Under the pieces are notes generated by a model. The model was not told the DNA's origin. It was given only the letters and a program-made list of their open reading frames with translations, and did no database searches. This document shows positions 4,539 to 15,000 of a DNA stretch of 25,702 bases, piece after piece. This stretch comes from a virus. The position numbers and the translations under genes are program-made. Where the stretch lies: the IMG/VR virus record IMGVR_UViG_3300030107_003870, positions 1-25,702 of that record, one strand, 5' to 3'. Position 1 is the first letter of the stretch. Each line of letters opens with the position of its first letter.

Positions 4539-7500
4539 CAACACTTACCCAGAAGATTCCAAACTTTTTATTAGGAATCTCTCAACAGCCTGATAGTCTT
4601 AAATTCCCTGGACAAGTTACAGACTCATTAAATACATATCCAGACTATGCGCTAGGTTTACTAAAAAGGCCAGGTGGTAAGTTTGTTACTGAACTATATA
4701 ATGCAACTCCTAGAGGTAAATGGTTTTCAATATTAAGAGATGCTAATGAAAAGTATGTTGGTCAATATGACGACACCGATAATACCTTTAGAATTTGGAG
4801 TATATTTGATGGTAGTCCAAGAAAAGTTGATATGGGTACTAATACAGGTGTACCAGGTTCCTGTAATTATACCAATTTACAAACAGATCTTGTAGCATAT
4901 AATATAGCTCAAGCAGATACACGTGCTAAATTAGCTCTATTACATACTGCACAAGCAGATTATTCTGAATGTTTTGCTGGACAGAATTGGACTATTGAAG
5001 CATTATTTGGAGTAAATTATAGCTATAATACTTCTCAAGGTACTATAGATCAAACTTTAACATCTGGAATTATTCACCAAGAGAATCAAAATACATATAC
5101 AATTAAAGATAATAACCAAATTATTAGTGTTAATCCTGGTGAAATCATTGCACCAGTTGCAGAGTTAATAATTGTAAATGGTGGTACAGGGTATTCAAGT
5201 GGTACTGGAATTGCTACAACAGCTAATGCTAATGGAACTGGATGTACTGTTGATATAACAGCTACTGCTGGTGTTATTGACTCAACTATAACAATTAATA
5301 ATTCAGGTAATGCGAACTATAAAATAGGTGAAATTTTAACAATAGCTGGAGGCGGAGGAAATGCTACATTTAGGGTTAGTAAATTAACTTATAAGATAGG
5401 AAGTGAGCGAACAGATGAGCAACCAAATTTAGCTTCAACTGGAGTTAGATTCTATGAAGCAATAAAAAACATAGCACCTATCAAAACCCCAACTCAATTG
5501 ACAGCAGCCACCACTGCAATGAATACAGCTCAAACTAATTATAATAATTCTGTAACTGCAGAAGCAACTGCAAAGACAAATTACGATGCTGAGATTACTA
5601 ACTGCAATATATCTGCTATACCTAGTGGGGGTTATCTTAATGGTGCTACTGCTGATGACATCGAATTGCTCACCCTTAATGATTATACGTTCGTCTTAAA
5701 TAAAAAGAAAACTGTACTTATGAAATCTACAACTGTACCTGCTTTACCTAAGCAAGCGTATGTTGTTATATATGCATTACAGTTTGACGCTAAATATCAA
5801 ATAAAACTTACTGATAATAGTGGGACTGTAGCAACAGTTACGTATACCACACCTAGTTCAGGTTCAGCAGTAGATTCTGAAATAATTGCTTCAAATCTAG
5901 CTACAGCTGTGAATAACTTAACTGGATATACAGGAGTTAGAATTGCTGATGGTATTTATATTACTCATAGTGGTACTTCATTTACATTAGAAACTGTTGG
6001 TCCAGGTACCGATTCAATATACGGTTTCCAAGATGAAATACAAAACGTATCAAGATTACCAGCTCAATGTAAAACTGGATATAGAGTTAAAGTTAAAAAT
6101 GCTGATGATATAAACGTTGATGATATGTGGGTTGAGTTCCAAGCAAAAACTACATCTTATAATGGTGTAGGTGTTTGGGTTGAAACTAATGCTCCTGGTA
6201 CTGAATATCAATTTGATGAAACAACTTTACCACATCAACTTGTAAGAGAAGCTGATGGATCATTCAAGTTTGGTGTAGTTGACTGGAATGACAGGTTAGT
6301 AGGAGATGATATTACAAATAGAAAACCAAGTTTTGTTGGACAGCAACTTAGAAATTTATTTTTCTATAGAAACCGTTTTGGATTTCTTGTTGGTGAAACA
6401 ATTGTTTTAAGTCAAGCTGGTGATTTCTTCAATTTTTGGAATAATTCAGCACAAAGATCACAGTTAGATGATCCAATTGATATTACTGTATCATCAACTC
6501 GACCTCAATTTTTGAATTTCGTTGAGGCTTCTAGTGTTGGATTAGTTATATTTGGACAGACTGAACAGTTTATGCTCAGTACTGACTCTGACATTTTAAG
6601 TCCTACAACTGCAAAAGTAAACAGAATTGCTTCTATTGAATGTGATGGTAAAGTTAATACTGTCTCACTAGGTACGTCTCTTGGCTTTGTATCAAAGACT
6701 ACATTATATAGTAGAATCTTTGAATTGATGGATATCAGCAATGCTGAACCTCCTACTATATTAGACCAAACTGAACCTGTACCTGAGTTAATACCTAGTA
6801 CAATTGATTCTATGATTGCTTCTGCTGGATTATCTATAATTTCAGTTGGAACAACGGGTTCTAGTTCGATTTATCAATTTAGATATTCACAAAGAAAAGA
6901 TAGAAGGCAAGCTTCTACATGGTATAGATGGGAATTAACAGGTACTTTACTTGATCAATTCTTTGATATCAGTACATATTATGCTACTGTTGGTAATGGT
7001 AGTAAGGTATATTTAGAATCATTAGATTTAACACAAGCTGCTGAAGCAGGATTTTTGACTTTACCAACTGGTGAAAAAACAGATGCTTGTATTGATTTAT
7101 GGGATGCAAATCCTTATAGAACATATGATAGCTCTACAGGAAATACCCGTATATTCCTACCATTTGATCACATAGCAGATAAGACATTTACAGTTTTAGC
7201 ATTAGGTAATTATATAGGTAGTACTGGTGTTATAACTGGTGCATCTGCAGGATCAGTTGAATACCCAACTGTCAGTGGTTCAACAGGAAATTACTATGCA
7301 GATATACCTGGTGACTTTAGAGGAAGAGATATATTAATTGGTTATATTTATAATATGGAAGTGCAGATACCTAAATTCTACTATAAACAAACTAATCCAC
7401 AAACAAATAGTTCTAAAGCAGATTATACTGCTGATTTGATTATGCATAGAATGAAGGTTTATACAGGATTAAGTGGACCATTGAAATATGAAATAGGTAT

Positions 7501-7723
7501 AAAAGGTCTTCCTACTAGATCACAAGTTGTTAATGTAACACAGCCAAATTCTTACGCATTAAATAATGTTAATATTGCAGCTGAAGCATTACACAATGTA
7601 CCGTTATATCAAAGAAATGAAAACCTAACTATTAAAATTGTTGGTGATTCACCCTTTCCAGTTAGTTTATTAAGTATGATTTGGGAAGGTAAATATACTA
7701 CAAACTTCTATACTCGTGCATAA
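4535..7723 (+). CDS. Tail tubular protein B (T7 gp12-like nozzle) with a large insertion
   Basis: This is the nozzle protein at the tip of the short tail, six copies per particle in T7. The N-terminus QKIPNFLLGISQQPDSLKFP and the downstream stretches FRNRFGFLVGETIVLSQAGDFF-like (residues about 605-635) and LVIFGQTEQFMLS are family hallmarks. At 1062 residues it is roughly 270 longer than T7 gp12 (794). The excess lies mainly between residues 110 and 365, before the conserved LNDYTFVLNK at 381-390. The insert has Ala-rich helices at about 114-147 and 318-356 flanking a beta module at 208-286, which resembles the module in the 124-aa protein at 3314. The start overlaps tail tube A as ATGA. The insert may be an outward-facing addition to the nozzle. 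Confidence 0.93.
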   Translation: MTTLTQKIPNFLLGISQQPDSLKFPGQVTDSLNTYPDYALGLLKRPGGKFVTELYNATPRGKWFSILRDANEKYVGQYDDTDNTFRIWSIFDGSPRKVDMGTNTGVPGSCNYTNLQTDLVAYNIAQADTRAKLALLHTAQADYSECFAGQNWTIEALFGVNYSYNTSQGTIDQTLTSGIIHQENQNTYTIKDNNQIISVNPGEIIAPVAELIIVNGGTGYSSGTGIATTANANGTGCTVDITATAGVIDSTITINNSGNANYKIGEILTIAGGGGNATFRVSKLTYKIGSERTDEQPNLASTGVRFYEAIKNIAPIKTPTQLTAATTAMNTAQTNYNNSVTAEATAKTNYDAEITNCNISAIPSGGYLNGATADDIELLTLNDYTFVLNKKKTVLMKSTTVPALPKQAYVVIYALQFDAKYQIKLTDNSGTVATVTYTTPSSGSAVDSEIIASNLATAVNNLTGYTGVRIADGIYITHSGTSFTLETVGPGTDSIYGFQDEIQNVSRLPAQCKTGYRVKVKNADDINVDDMWVEFQAKTTSYNGVGVWVETNAPGTEYQFDETTLPHQLVREADGSFKFGVVDWNDRLVGDDITNRKPSFVGQQLRNLFFYRNRFGFLVGETIVLSQAGDFFNFWNNSAQRSQLDDPIDITVSSTRPQFLNFVEASSVGLVIFGQTEQFMLSTDSDILSPTTAKVNRIASIECDGKVNTVSLGTSLGFVSKTTLYSRIFELMDISNAEPPTILDQTEPVPELIPSTIDSMIASAGLSIISVGTTGSSSIYQFRYSQRKDRRQASTWYRWELTGTLLDQFFDISTYYATVGNGSKVYLESLDLTQAAEAGFLTLPTGEKTDACIDLWDANPYRTYDSSTGNTRIFLPFDHIADKTFTVLALGNYIGSTGVITGASAGSVEYPTVSGSTGNYYADIPGDFRGRDILIGYIYNMEVQIPKFYYKQTNPQTNSSKADYTADLIMHRMKVYTGLSGPLKYEIGIKGLPTRSQVVNVTQPNSYALNNVNIAAEALHNVPLYQRNENLTIKIVGDSPFPVSLLSMIWEGKYTTNFYTRA

Positions 7724-8153
7724 AATCAGAATCGCCACCCTCTCTGATGTTCCAACAATTGCATTGAATTTAAGAGAAGAGGATTATCGTGAAGTTATTG
7801 AGGGTTTTGGGGCTAATCCATTACTCTCTATTGCTTCCGAAGTGGTAAGTAATTATACAGTTATATTTTATACTCCTGACGGCAAGGCTGCTGGCATGGC
7901 TGGTGTAAGCAAGGACGGATGTATATGGATGTTATGTACTAATGCTATAGATAAATTTCCAATTACATTTATCCGTCAAGCTAAGAACTGGGTTAATACA
8001 TTACCACATAAATTATTATATAATATTGTTGATATTAGAAATTTTCAACATTTAAAATTATTAAAACATCTTGGGTTTAAGTTCTTACGTATTATACCTA
8101 ATGGACCAAATAACCTGTATTTTATTGAATTTGCAAAATTAAAAGAGGATTAA
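7716..8153 (+). CDS. Internal virion protein A, GNAT-like (T7 gp13-like)
   Basis: This 145-residue protein matches T7 gp13 in size (138) and position. It has the outline of an acetyltransferase (GNAT) fold: IRIATLSDVPTIALNL at the start, YTVIFYTPDGKAAGMAGV as central strands, and NFQHLKLLKHLGFKFLR as the C-terminal helix and strand. The acetyl-CoA loop (R/QxxGxG/A) of active enzymes is not visible, so it probably has no acetyltransferase activity and serves in particle assembly, as gp13 does. The start is GTG at 7716, overlapping tail tube B by 8 bases. The next ATG (7747) would remove the first strand, so GTG is preferred. Confidence 0.82.
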   Translation: MHKIRIATLSDVPTIALNLREEDYREVIEGFGANPLLSIASEVVSNYTVIFYTPDGKAAGMAGVSKDGCIWMLCTNAIDKFPITFIRQAKNWVNTLPHKLLYNIVDIRNFQHLKLLKHLGFKFLRIIPNGPNNLYFIEFAKLKED

Positions 8154-8157
8154 ATTT

Positions 8158-8874
8158 ATGATTGGAGCTGCATTGGCAATTGGAGCGGTGGCTGGTGGAA
8201 TTGGATTAATACAAGGTGATAGACAACGCAAATCACAAGAAGCTGCTGCTGCATACAATTCAACGTATCAGAGATTAATGATTGATCATCAAAATAAGAT
8301 GACCGATAAAATCTTTGATATTAAATTATCTCAAGCTAAACAACAAACTCGTTGGAATCGTGAAGCTGCTAATGTTGCTTGGGGTGCTGAATATGATAAA
8401 TTCAATGAGTTATTAAGAGCAGAAAGATTTAGACAAACTGCTGCAGAAAGTCAATTACAACAAGCTATTGGATATACTCAGGCTCTTGATTCTACAGTAG
8501 GAAACCATTCTTTCAATAGAGCATCCATGATAAATAGTCTTGGTTCTTATGGTCGAAGCCAAGCACTATTAGCAGAAGCTGCTTTTTCTAGAGCATCACA
8601 ACATGGTCGCCGTAAAGACGCAATTAAACACAAGTTGTGGCAAGAGAATTATAACGTCCGAGAGCGTGTTTCCATACCTACATTACATAATCTCCAACCT
8701 CCTAAAGCATATATACCTAAGTATGGCTTTGGTGATGCATTATTAGATGTTGGTTCTGCTGCAGTAGGGGCTATCCAAACAGGAATGGCCTTATCACCTC
8801 AAGGGACTACATTATTTCAAGATCCAAACAATCCTGGGCCTTCTTTATTTAAGTTCGGCAATCCCTTTGGTTAA
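8158..8874 (+). CDS. Internal virion protein B (T7 gp14-like)
   Basis: At 238 residues this corresponds to T7 gp14 (196), an ejection protein that leaves the particle first and inserts in the host outer membrane. The N-terminal 20 residues are hydrophobic and Gly/Ala-rich (MIGAALAIGAVAGGIGLIQG), followed by a long Gln- and Ala-rich helical region (about 21-170) with many Arg/Lys residues, as in gp14. A second Ala/Gly-rich stretch (DALLDVGSAAVGAIQTGMAL) lies near residues 195-215. It sits between the gp13-like and gp15-like genes. GAGG occurs upstream, inside the end of the preceding gene. Confidence 0.85.
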   Translation: MIGAALAIGAVAGGIGLIQGDRQRKSQEAAAAYNSTYQRLMIDHQNKMTDKIFDIKLSQAKQQTRWNREAANVAWGAEYDKFNELLRAERFRQTAAESQLQQAIGYTQALDSTVGNHSFNRASMINSLGSYGRSQALLAEAAFSRASQHGRRKDAIKHKLWQENYNVRERVSIPTLHNLQPPKAYIPKYGFGDALLDVGSAAVGAIQTGMALSPQGTTLFQDPNNPGPSLFKFGNPFG

Positions 8875-8889
8875 CTAACTAATAAAATT

Positions 8890-11800
8890 ATGGCGGAAAC
8901 AGAAACCATTTTTCAAAGAAAGCGGTTACCACAACAACAAGTTGGTATAGAAGAAAATAACAACTTAGAACTGCTACAACAAAACGCAACTTCTTTTGAA
9001 GAAGCTCAAAAACACATATTTGATGTTACTCCAGCAATGGAGACAAACAGACAAATATCACAACAAAACTTATTAGCATACGGTACACAAGGCGAAGCAA
9101 ATCTCAAAGCAGAGTTAAAAGGACACGATAAGTTATTTCCTTTTTCTAAGAAGTTAGTAAACTTCATAGCTGACAGATATAAGGCTGGAGCAGAGGATCG
9201 AGTGGCACGTGGATATGCAATAGCTATGTCGCAGGGTATTCCTAGCACATTAACAAATAAGCTAGATACAACCGAGAAGGAGATAGAAAATAGTACTCAA
9301 GAGCAGAGAAGTTTACAATCTCAGTTAGTAAAACAAGGGCTTCTAAATCCTAATACAATGCGAGAGCTTGTAGGTAATGATGCATGGAGTCAGCTTGGTT
9401 ACTTAAGAGGTATAGCAAAAGGGATTGCTGATACTTGGGATCCTAATTCTATGATGACTGCTGATACTGGTACATTTATGTATGACGGTCAGGAGTACGT
9501 AATTAATGAAAATACTAATTATGTAAAAAGTCCTGAGTTAGCAACGGCTGCGTATCAAGCAGCTCTTGCTAATCATATAAAAAGAACTGGTGGAACAAAT
9601 TTAAGTGTTGAGTTTTTATATAAATATGCTAAAGATACGATAGAAGCTAAAAGACGAAATTGGCTTACTCCAAATATAGAAAAAGCTAACGAGGAGCTAG
9701 ATCGGCAAAACCTTGAAATAGCTAACACAAATATTATAGAAACGTTAAAAGATCTAAAAGGTGGAGTAATATCACCAGACAACATAAAGGATATGCTTAC
9801 GGATCTTATGAACAGTCATAACGTAAGTGCAGAAGAAGCAACCCGAATGGTTGGTAACGCTATAGCAGAATATGAAGTAGAAAAGCCAACAGATACTTCT
9901 TATACCGAACTTCTAGGTAAGAGTCTTGAAGCGTTAAGTGAGCTAGATCCAGAAATATGGGGAAAGACTATAAACGTTTTGAATGATATAGAACAAGCTA
10001 GAATTGCTGCAAAATCTGAGAAGTATGCAGAGCAAGAAAATGCAAGAATAAGTGCAATTAATACAGATATTAATGATCTAGAGGGTGAAGCTAGAAGAGC
10101 ACTTAAAGAGGGCGAACCTCTATCAGCATCTGACATTAATCAAAGAATTTTAGATATAGCTAACAAGCATGGTTTAAACCAAACCGATGAGAGATTTAAT
10201 AACATACTATACTTTAGTCTTGAAAATCAAAGTAACTTGAAGCTATATAACGATTTATTACCAAAAGTTAGAGACGGACTTCTACCAAAAACTGTAGCTT
10301 ACTTTTTATACCCAGCCTCAGTAGTTGATAGAATTCCCGAAGAGCTTTGGCCAAAAGAACCTGAAGGAGGAAGTTATGCAAGTCAGATTGCTAATGCTAT
10401 TGCTGATAAAGAACAACTAGAAAGGGGAGAAAAAACCCCTGCTGAAGTGATAGAATCTGCAGACTATGACACACAGCTATTGTATGAAGCTAGTGTTCGT
10501 GAAGTGACAAATACTATTCAAGGCCTACTGGATACACCTGGTAAACTATACAGTGAAGCTGTAGTTGAAGCACTTGAACTCTGGAAGGAACAGTTCGAGG
10601 AAGGTAAAGGAAGATATAAATATGACCCTAGTAGAGGTTGGATATATTATCTAGCTTCTTCTGCGGAAGTTGCGAAGCAAAACCTAGAACTGGGAGATGA
10701 ACGAAAAAAGTTATTATATATTGGAATTGACAATAAACCAGGCTGGTTACAACAAGGTGGTTTAAAATTCTTTGTTAATCTCGGAAGTGAGCATACTCCT
10801 GAAGGTCTTCAAAGTCTAACGGACAGAAATCTTGTAACTAGGTTAGTAACGGAAACAGAAATAGAGGCTATAAAAAATCCAAATTATCCTCCAGGCGGTG
10901 TTACCAGTGAAATAATGAATAATTTAAAAACAAGGCTATCACCAATGGTGAGTGCTTATAATACATTACACGGAACAAATATTAGTGTAGAAGATGCCTT
11001 ACATATGATAGCTCAAGGAGCTGGTATCGAGCGTTCTCCTGCTTATACTAGTGAGTTTTATGAACAAATAAAGGGAGACCAAGAAGACAAAATTGATGCA
11101 GTTATAAACCGATCTACTCTAGAAAATTCTACTTCTAGTTCAAATAGAGCTGGACTATATTTAGGAGGACCACCACCTATTATAAGAAATGAGAGTGATG
11201 TTTTATTAGCAGCAGATTATTTTAAACCAGAAACTGCTGAAGCATCAAGCCCAGCTATAGCAGCAACTTTCAGTGAACTAGGTGGTTTTATAAGTCCAGG
11301 ATCAATTGACAGTAGTGATCTCATCCAATTACCATTCAATAATGAAGAGGTAGTTTCTACAGGATTTGAGCCTACTAAAGCGAATCTAGCAAATTACCTT
11401 AGTCAATTAGAGTCACCTGCTTATGCCCAAGCATTACAAGCCGAAACACCATATGAAGTACTTACTAATTTAAAAGCAGCTGGAATTTCTCAAGATCCTA
11501 ATTTTGTTAGGAATGCTAGTAATAGAATAGCTGCATTAGGTATTAATCCTAGAAAGCCTTATATACCAGATAGAGTCTCAGAAAATCCATTTGGTCGAGT
11601 GGAAACCATGAGTCCTCTTGCTAGACAATTTATTTTGCCTCAGAAAGCAATTAAACCAGAAAAAGGTACAACAGAAGAAACTCAAACTGTTGAAGTAACT
11701 CCTAAACAAGATGGTATTGAAATAGCTACAGCTAAAACAGAATTACCTGTATCAACTGAAACTAAAAAAAGAGATGAAGGTAAATACCTAAATGTAAACG

Positions 11801-12027
11801 GTGTTCCTACGTATAAAAAATATCATACTGATGATCATTATGGTCCAAGAATGGTTGCAACTAGAAAACCTAGTTATACATATACTGCGGGAGAAGGAGT
11901 AAACCCCCTTGGTGAGCTTACTGCATTTACTGGTAAAGTTTTAGGTGTAACAGCAATAGGGCCAGATTCTGTGTCAATAGATTACTTATTACCTAATGGT
12001 GAACCTATTACATTTATTCATACTTAA
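8890..12027 (+). CDS. Internal virion protein C (T7 gp15-like core protein) with a C-terminal M23-like segment
   Basis: By position and overall character this 1045-residue, mostly helical, Glu/Lys/Asn-rich protein corresponds to T7 gp15 (747), a core protein that forms the periplasmic part of the DNA-ejection channel together with gp16. It has no signal peptide or membrane span, as expected for a protein injected from the particle. The last 86 residues differ: from about residue 960 a basic linker leads to KYHTDDHYG and then GELTAFTGKVLGV ... VSIDYLLPNG ... ITFIHT. This resembles the strand pattern of M23 (LytM-type) peptidases (GxxVxAxxxGxV ... YxH), but the protein stops there without the final HxH, so activity is doubtful. 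The next gene starts 2 bases after the stop. Confidence 0.82.
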   Translation: MAETETIFQRKRLPQQQVGIEENNNLELLQQNATSFEEAQKHIFDVTPAMETNRQISQQNLLAYGTQGEANLKAELKGHDKLFPFSKKLVNFIADRYKAGAEDRVARGYAIAMSQGIPSTLTNKLDTTEKEIENSTQEQRSLQSQLVKQGLLNPNTMRELVGNDAWSQLGYLRGIAKGIADTWDPNSMMTADTGTFMYDGQEYVINENTNYVKSPELATAAYQAALANHIKRTGGTNLSVEFLYKYAKDTIEAKRRNWLTPNIEKANEELDRQNLEIANTNIIETLKDLKGGVISPDNIKDMLTDLMNSHNVSAEEATRMVGNAIAEYEVEKPTDTSYTELLGKSLEALSELDPEIWGKTINVLNDIEQARIAAKSEKYAEQENARISAINTDINDLEGEARRALKEGEPLSASDINQRILDIANKHGLNQTDERFNNILYFSLENQSNLKLYNDLLPKVRDGLLPKTVAYFLYPASVVDRIPEELWPKEPEGGSYASQIANAIADKEQLERGEKTPAEVIESADYDTQLLYEASVREVTNTIQGLLDTPGKLYSEAVVEALELWKEQFEEGKGRYKYDPSRGWIYYLASSAEVAKQNLELGDERKKLLYIGIDNKPGWLQQGGLKFFVNLGSEHTPEGLQSLTDRNLVTRLVTETEIEAIKNPNYPPGGVTSEIMNNLKTRLSPMVSAYNTLHGTNISVEDALHMIAQGAGIERSPAYTSEFYEQIKGDQEDKIDAVINRSTLENSTSSSNRAGLYLGGPPPIIRNESDVLLAADYFKPETAEASSPAIAATFSELGGFISPGSIDSSDLIQLPFNNEEVVSTGFEPTKANLANYLSQLESPAYAQALQAETPYEVLTNLKAAGISQDPNFVRNASNRIAALGINPRKPYIPDRVSENPFGRVETMSPLARQFILPQKAIKPEKGTTEETQTVEVTPKQDGIEIATAKTELPVSTETKKRDEGKYLNVNGVPTYKKYHTDDHYGPRMVATRKPSYTYTAGEGVNPLGELTAFTGKVLGVTAIGPDSVSIDYLLPNGEPITFIHT

Positions 12028-12029
12028 TT

Positions 12030-15000
12030 ATGCCAGAAATATTTAAATCTTCTAATTACGAAGGAATCGTAGAATCAATGCAACCTGGTCCTCGACTATC
12101 CGAGGAAGAGAAGAGGGAACAAGAGGAACAAATATTAGAAGATAGAACTAATTATGATACTCATATAAAGGAGTGGAGAGACCGTACTACCAAAGAAGAG
12201 AGAGAACCAACTATACAGAAAATGTTGACTGGTCAGGAATTAACGAATAAAGATTTCGGTCGTCCTGAACAACCAATAGACGGTGAAACTACAAAAGATA
12301 ATCCACAAGGATGGACTCAAGAAGAAATAGATAATGCTAACCCTTTACAAGAAATTGGTACAGCACTATTTGGAAGTGGTATTGATCTAGTAGAAGAAGT
12401 TGGATCACTAACTGAACGAACAGCTAAATTTAAATGGCTTGATAAAGACTGGGAGCCTTCTTGGTTACAATGGGATGATAAAACCGAACCTTTAAATAAA
12501 ACAGTTTGGGGTAATTTCTTTAGATTAGGTTCTGAAGTACTTTTAGATTATGCTATAATATCAGCTGGTGTAACTTTAACAGCTACAGGATTAGGTGCTG
12601 CTGCTGGAGGACCAATGACAGCAATTGGTTTAGCTAGAGTTGGTAGTAAACTGAAAAGAGTTAGCCAAGCTGCTAACTGGTTAAGAAAGACAAAAACAAC
12701 AGCTAGAGGTGCATGGGCTTCTGCGGCTATCTATGGTGGTGCTGTTGATTTTATAAATTCACATTCTAAAGAGAGAACGGCAAATGATGCTTTAAAAGAT
12801 GTAATACCTTGGATGCCTGAGATAACTACAACATCAGATGAATCAAGCCCACTTGAAATTAGACTAAAGAATGTTCTTGAAGGTGGTATAATGGGTGAAA
12901 TAATTGGCAGTCTTGTTAGTTGGAGAAAGGCTTATAGAGTTGCAATAGCTCCTAATAAACGAGCTCAAATTCTTAAAGAATGGGCTAGGATGAATACTGA
13001 TCCTACTGTTGTTAGGAAAGTAGGTTTAGAAATGGAAAGCTTACAAAAAATAATAGATAATCCTAAATCAGTTGAAGAGAAAACTAAAGCCATAGCTCGT
13101 CTGAACAGGCTGCAAAATATGATAGATCAGTGGATGGAGCTTAATCCAGAAGTGGTTTATCAGAATGCAAGGGCTTCATATAGTGAAGCTTTACAAAATG
13201 CTGAAGGCGAAGCCATTCAATTAAAATTATTTGATGATCCTACTCTTAAATATGCTGATCCTACAATACATAAAAACTATTTTGATTCAGTTGATAAAAG
13301 TTTAAGAACTGTTGAGCCTGGATCTATGTATGAACATATGAAAAATATGTTATCTATAGCATCTCGTGGTGATTACCAAATGGGTCGTAGAGTTAATTTA
13401 TTAACTAATGCAGCAATAAAAAGAATAACTAAAGATAATGCAGCTTTAGGAAAACAATTAAGAGCATTTTCAAAAGAGATTGCTAAAGGGCTAACATTAC
13501 GTGCTGGTCAAAATGTTGCTGGTATGGGATTAAATTTGAATGCGGTTAATATCCTTGGTATTTCTAAATATATGGATATTATTAATACATTTCCAGATTT
13601 AGCAGGTACTAATTTTGATCAAATTAAGAAATTACTATTAGAAGATTCAAACAAAGTACGTAATTTAAGTACTGGTACTTTAGAAGAACTACCAAACTCT
13701 GCAAACGCACAAGCATTAGAAATGTTAATGTATGATTTAAATTCTGCTGTTGCAGACAAAGCTACATTTTTACATTCTGTTGTGGATAAAGTACCACATC
13801 AACATGCAATGGATCAGTTATTAGATACCTTAGAAGGTGCTTTAATGATGAATCAAAAAGCTAGTGAATTTGCTGGTTCGATTCTCAGAGCAAGGAGAGG
13901 TTTAGGAGCTTCAGGAACAGAAGCCTTAGAAGCACCACTAGCTAAGGCTGAGAAAATCAAAGAGTTTATGGGTAACTTCCGTAAAGTTATTAAAAGTAAT
14001 CCTGAAATGACTAGAGGTATGCTCCAAGCGTTTGCTGAAACTAATGGTGATGCTGCTAGTATGGAAGCAATTAGAAGATATGCTGTCAAAGCTGTACGTG
14101 GGGATGGTTGGAAACAATTACTTATTTCACCTGGTAAACAGAGTGAATTGATGAAAGGTGTCTTCACTACATTATATAATAGTATTCTAAGTGGCCCTAG
14201 GACTTTAGCAAGAGCTTTTACTGGTACAAATTTATTAGCAATATTAAGACCAATGCAAATTGTTGGAGGTGGTATAATATCTGGAGATAAACGTACAGTT
14301 TCAAAAGGTTTATATATGGGATTCCATAATATGTTTGGAACCATTAGTGAAGCCTGGGAATTAGCTGGTAGAACTCATTATGCTCTAATTAATAATCAAA
14401 CAGGACCGTATGTTAATCAACTAGTAAGCCCAACAGAAACAGCACATTGGAAATCTTTAGGTGCTATTATTGAAGCAACAGGTAATGAAGCTGATAAATT
14501 TTCTTATAGATTAACTTCAACTATCAAAGATTTTAATAATCAAAGTTGGGTTAGATATCCATCAAATGCACTGCAAACAATTGATGCTTTTTCAAGTACA
14601 TTAATAGGTAGACAAGAGGTAAGAGCTAAGGCATTTGATGCTGTATTTGATGCTAGTGATGGTAAGGTTACTAAAGAGTTATTAGAAAAAGTTGAAAAAA
14701 CAATGTATGATCAAGTCTTTAATGAGACAGGTGAAATTGTTGATTTAACTGCTGAATTAGCTGCTAAAGAAGTAGCTTTACAAAAACCATTAAGTCCAAA
14801 GCTTGCTCAAATACAAGCAACTATAGAAGCATTTCCTATATTAAGGCCTTTCTTCTTATTTATGAAGACAGGAGTTAATGCTATAGATGTAGTAGCTCAG
14901 CATACACCAATAATAGCTAGATTTAATGATCAAGTTAATGCTATTCTAAAAGCATCACCTAATGACGTTACTAATGTCATGAAATATGGTATAAGAACAC

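Noticed and set aside
13853-14344. 163-codon open frame on the minus strand
   Set aside because: It lies wholly inside the gp16-like gene, antisense to a strong coding frame, with no ribosome-binding site or recognisable domain. The other minus-strand frames in the window are of the same kind.
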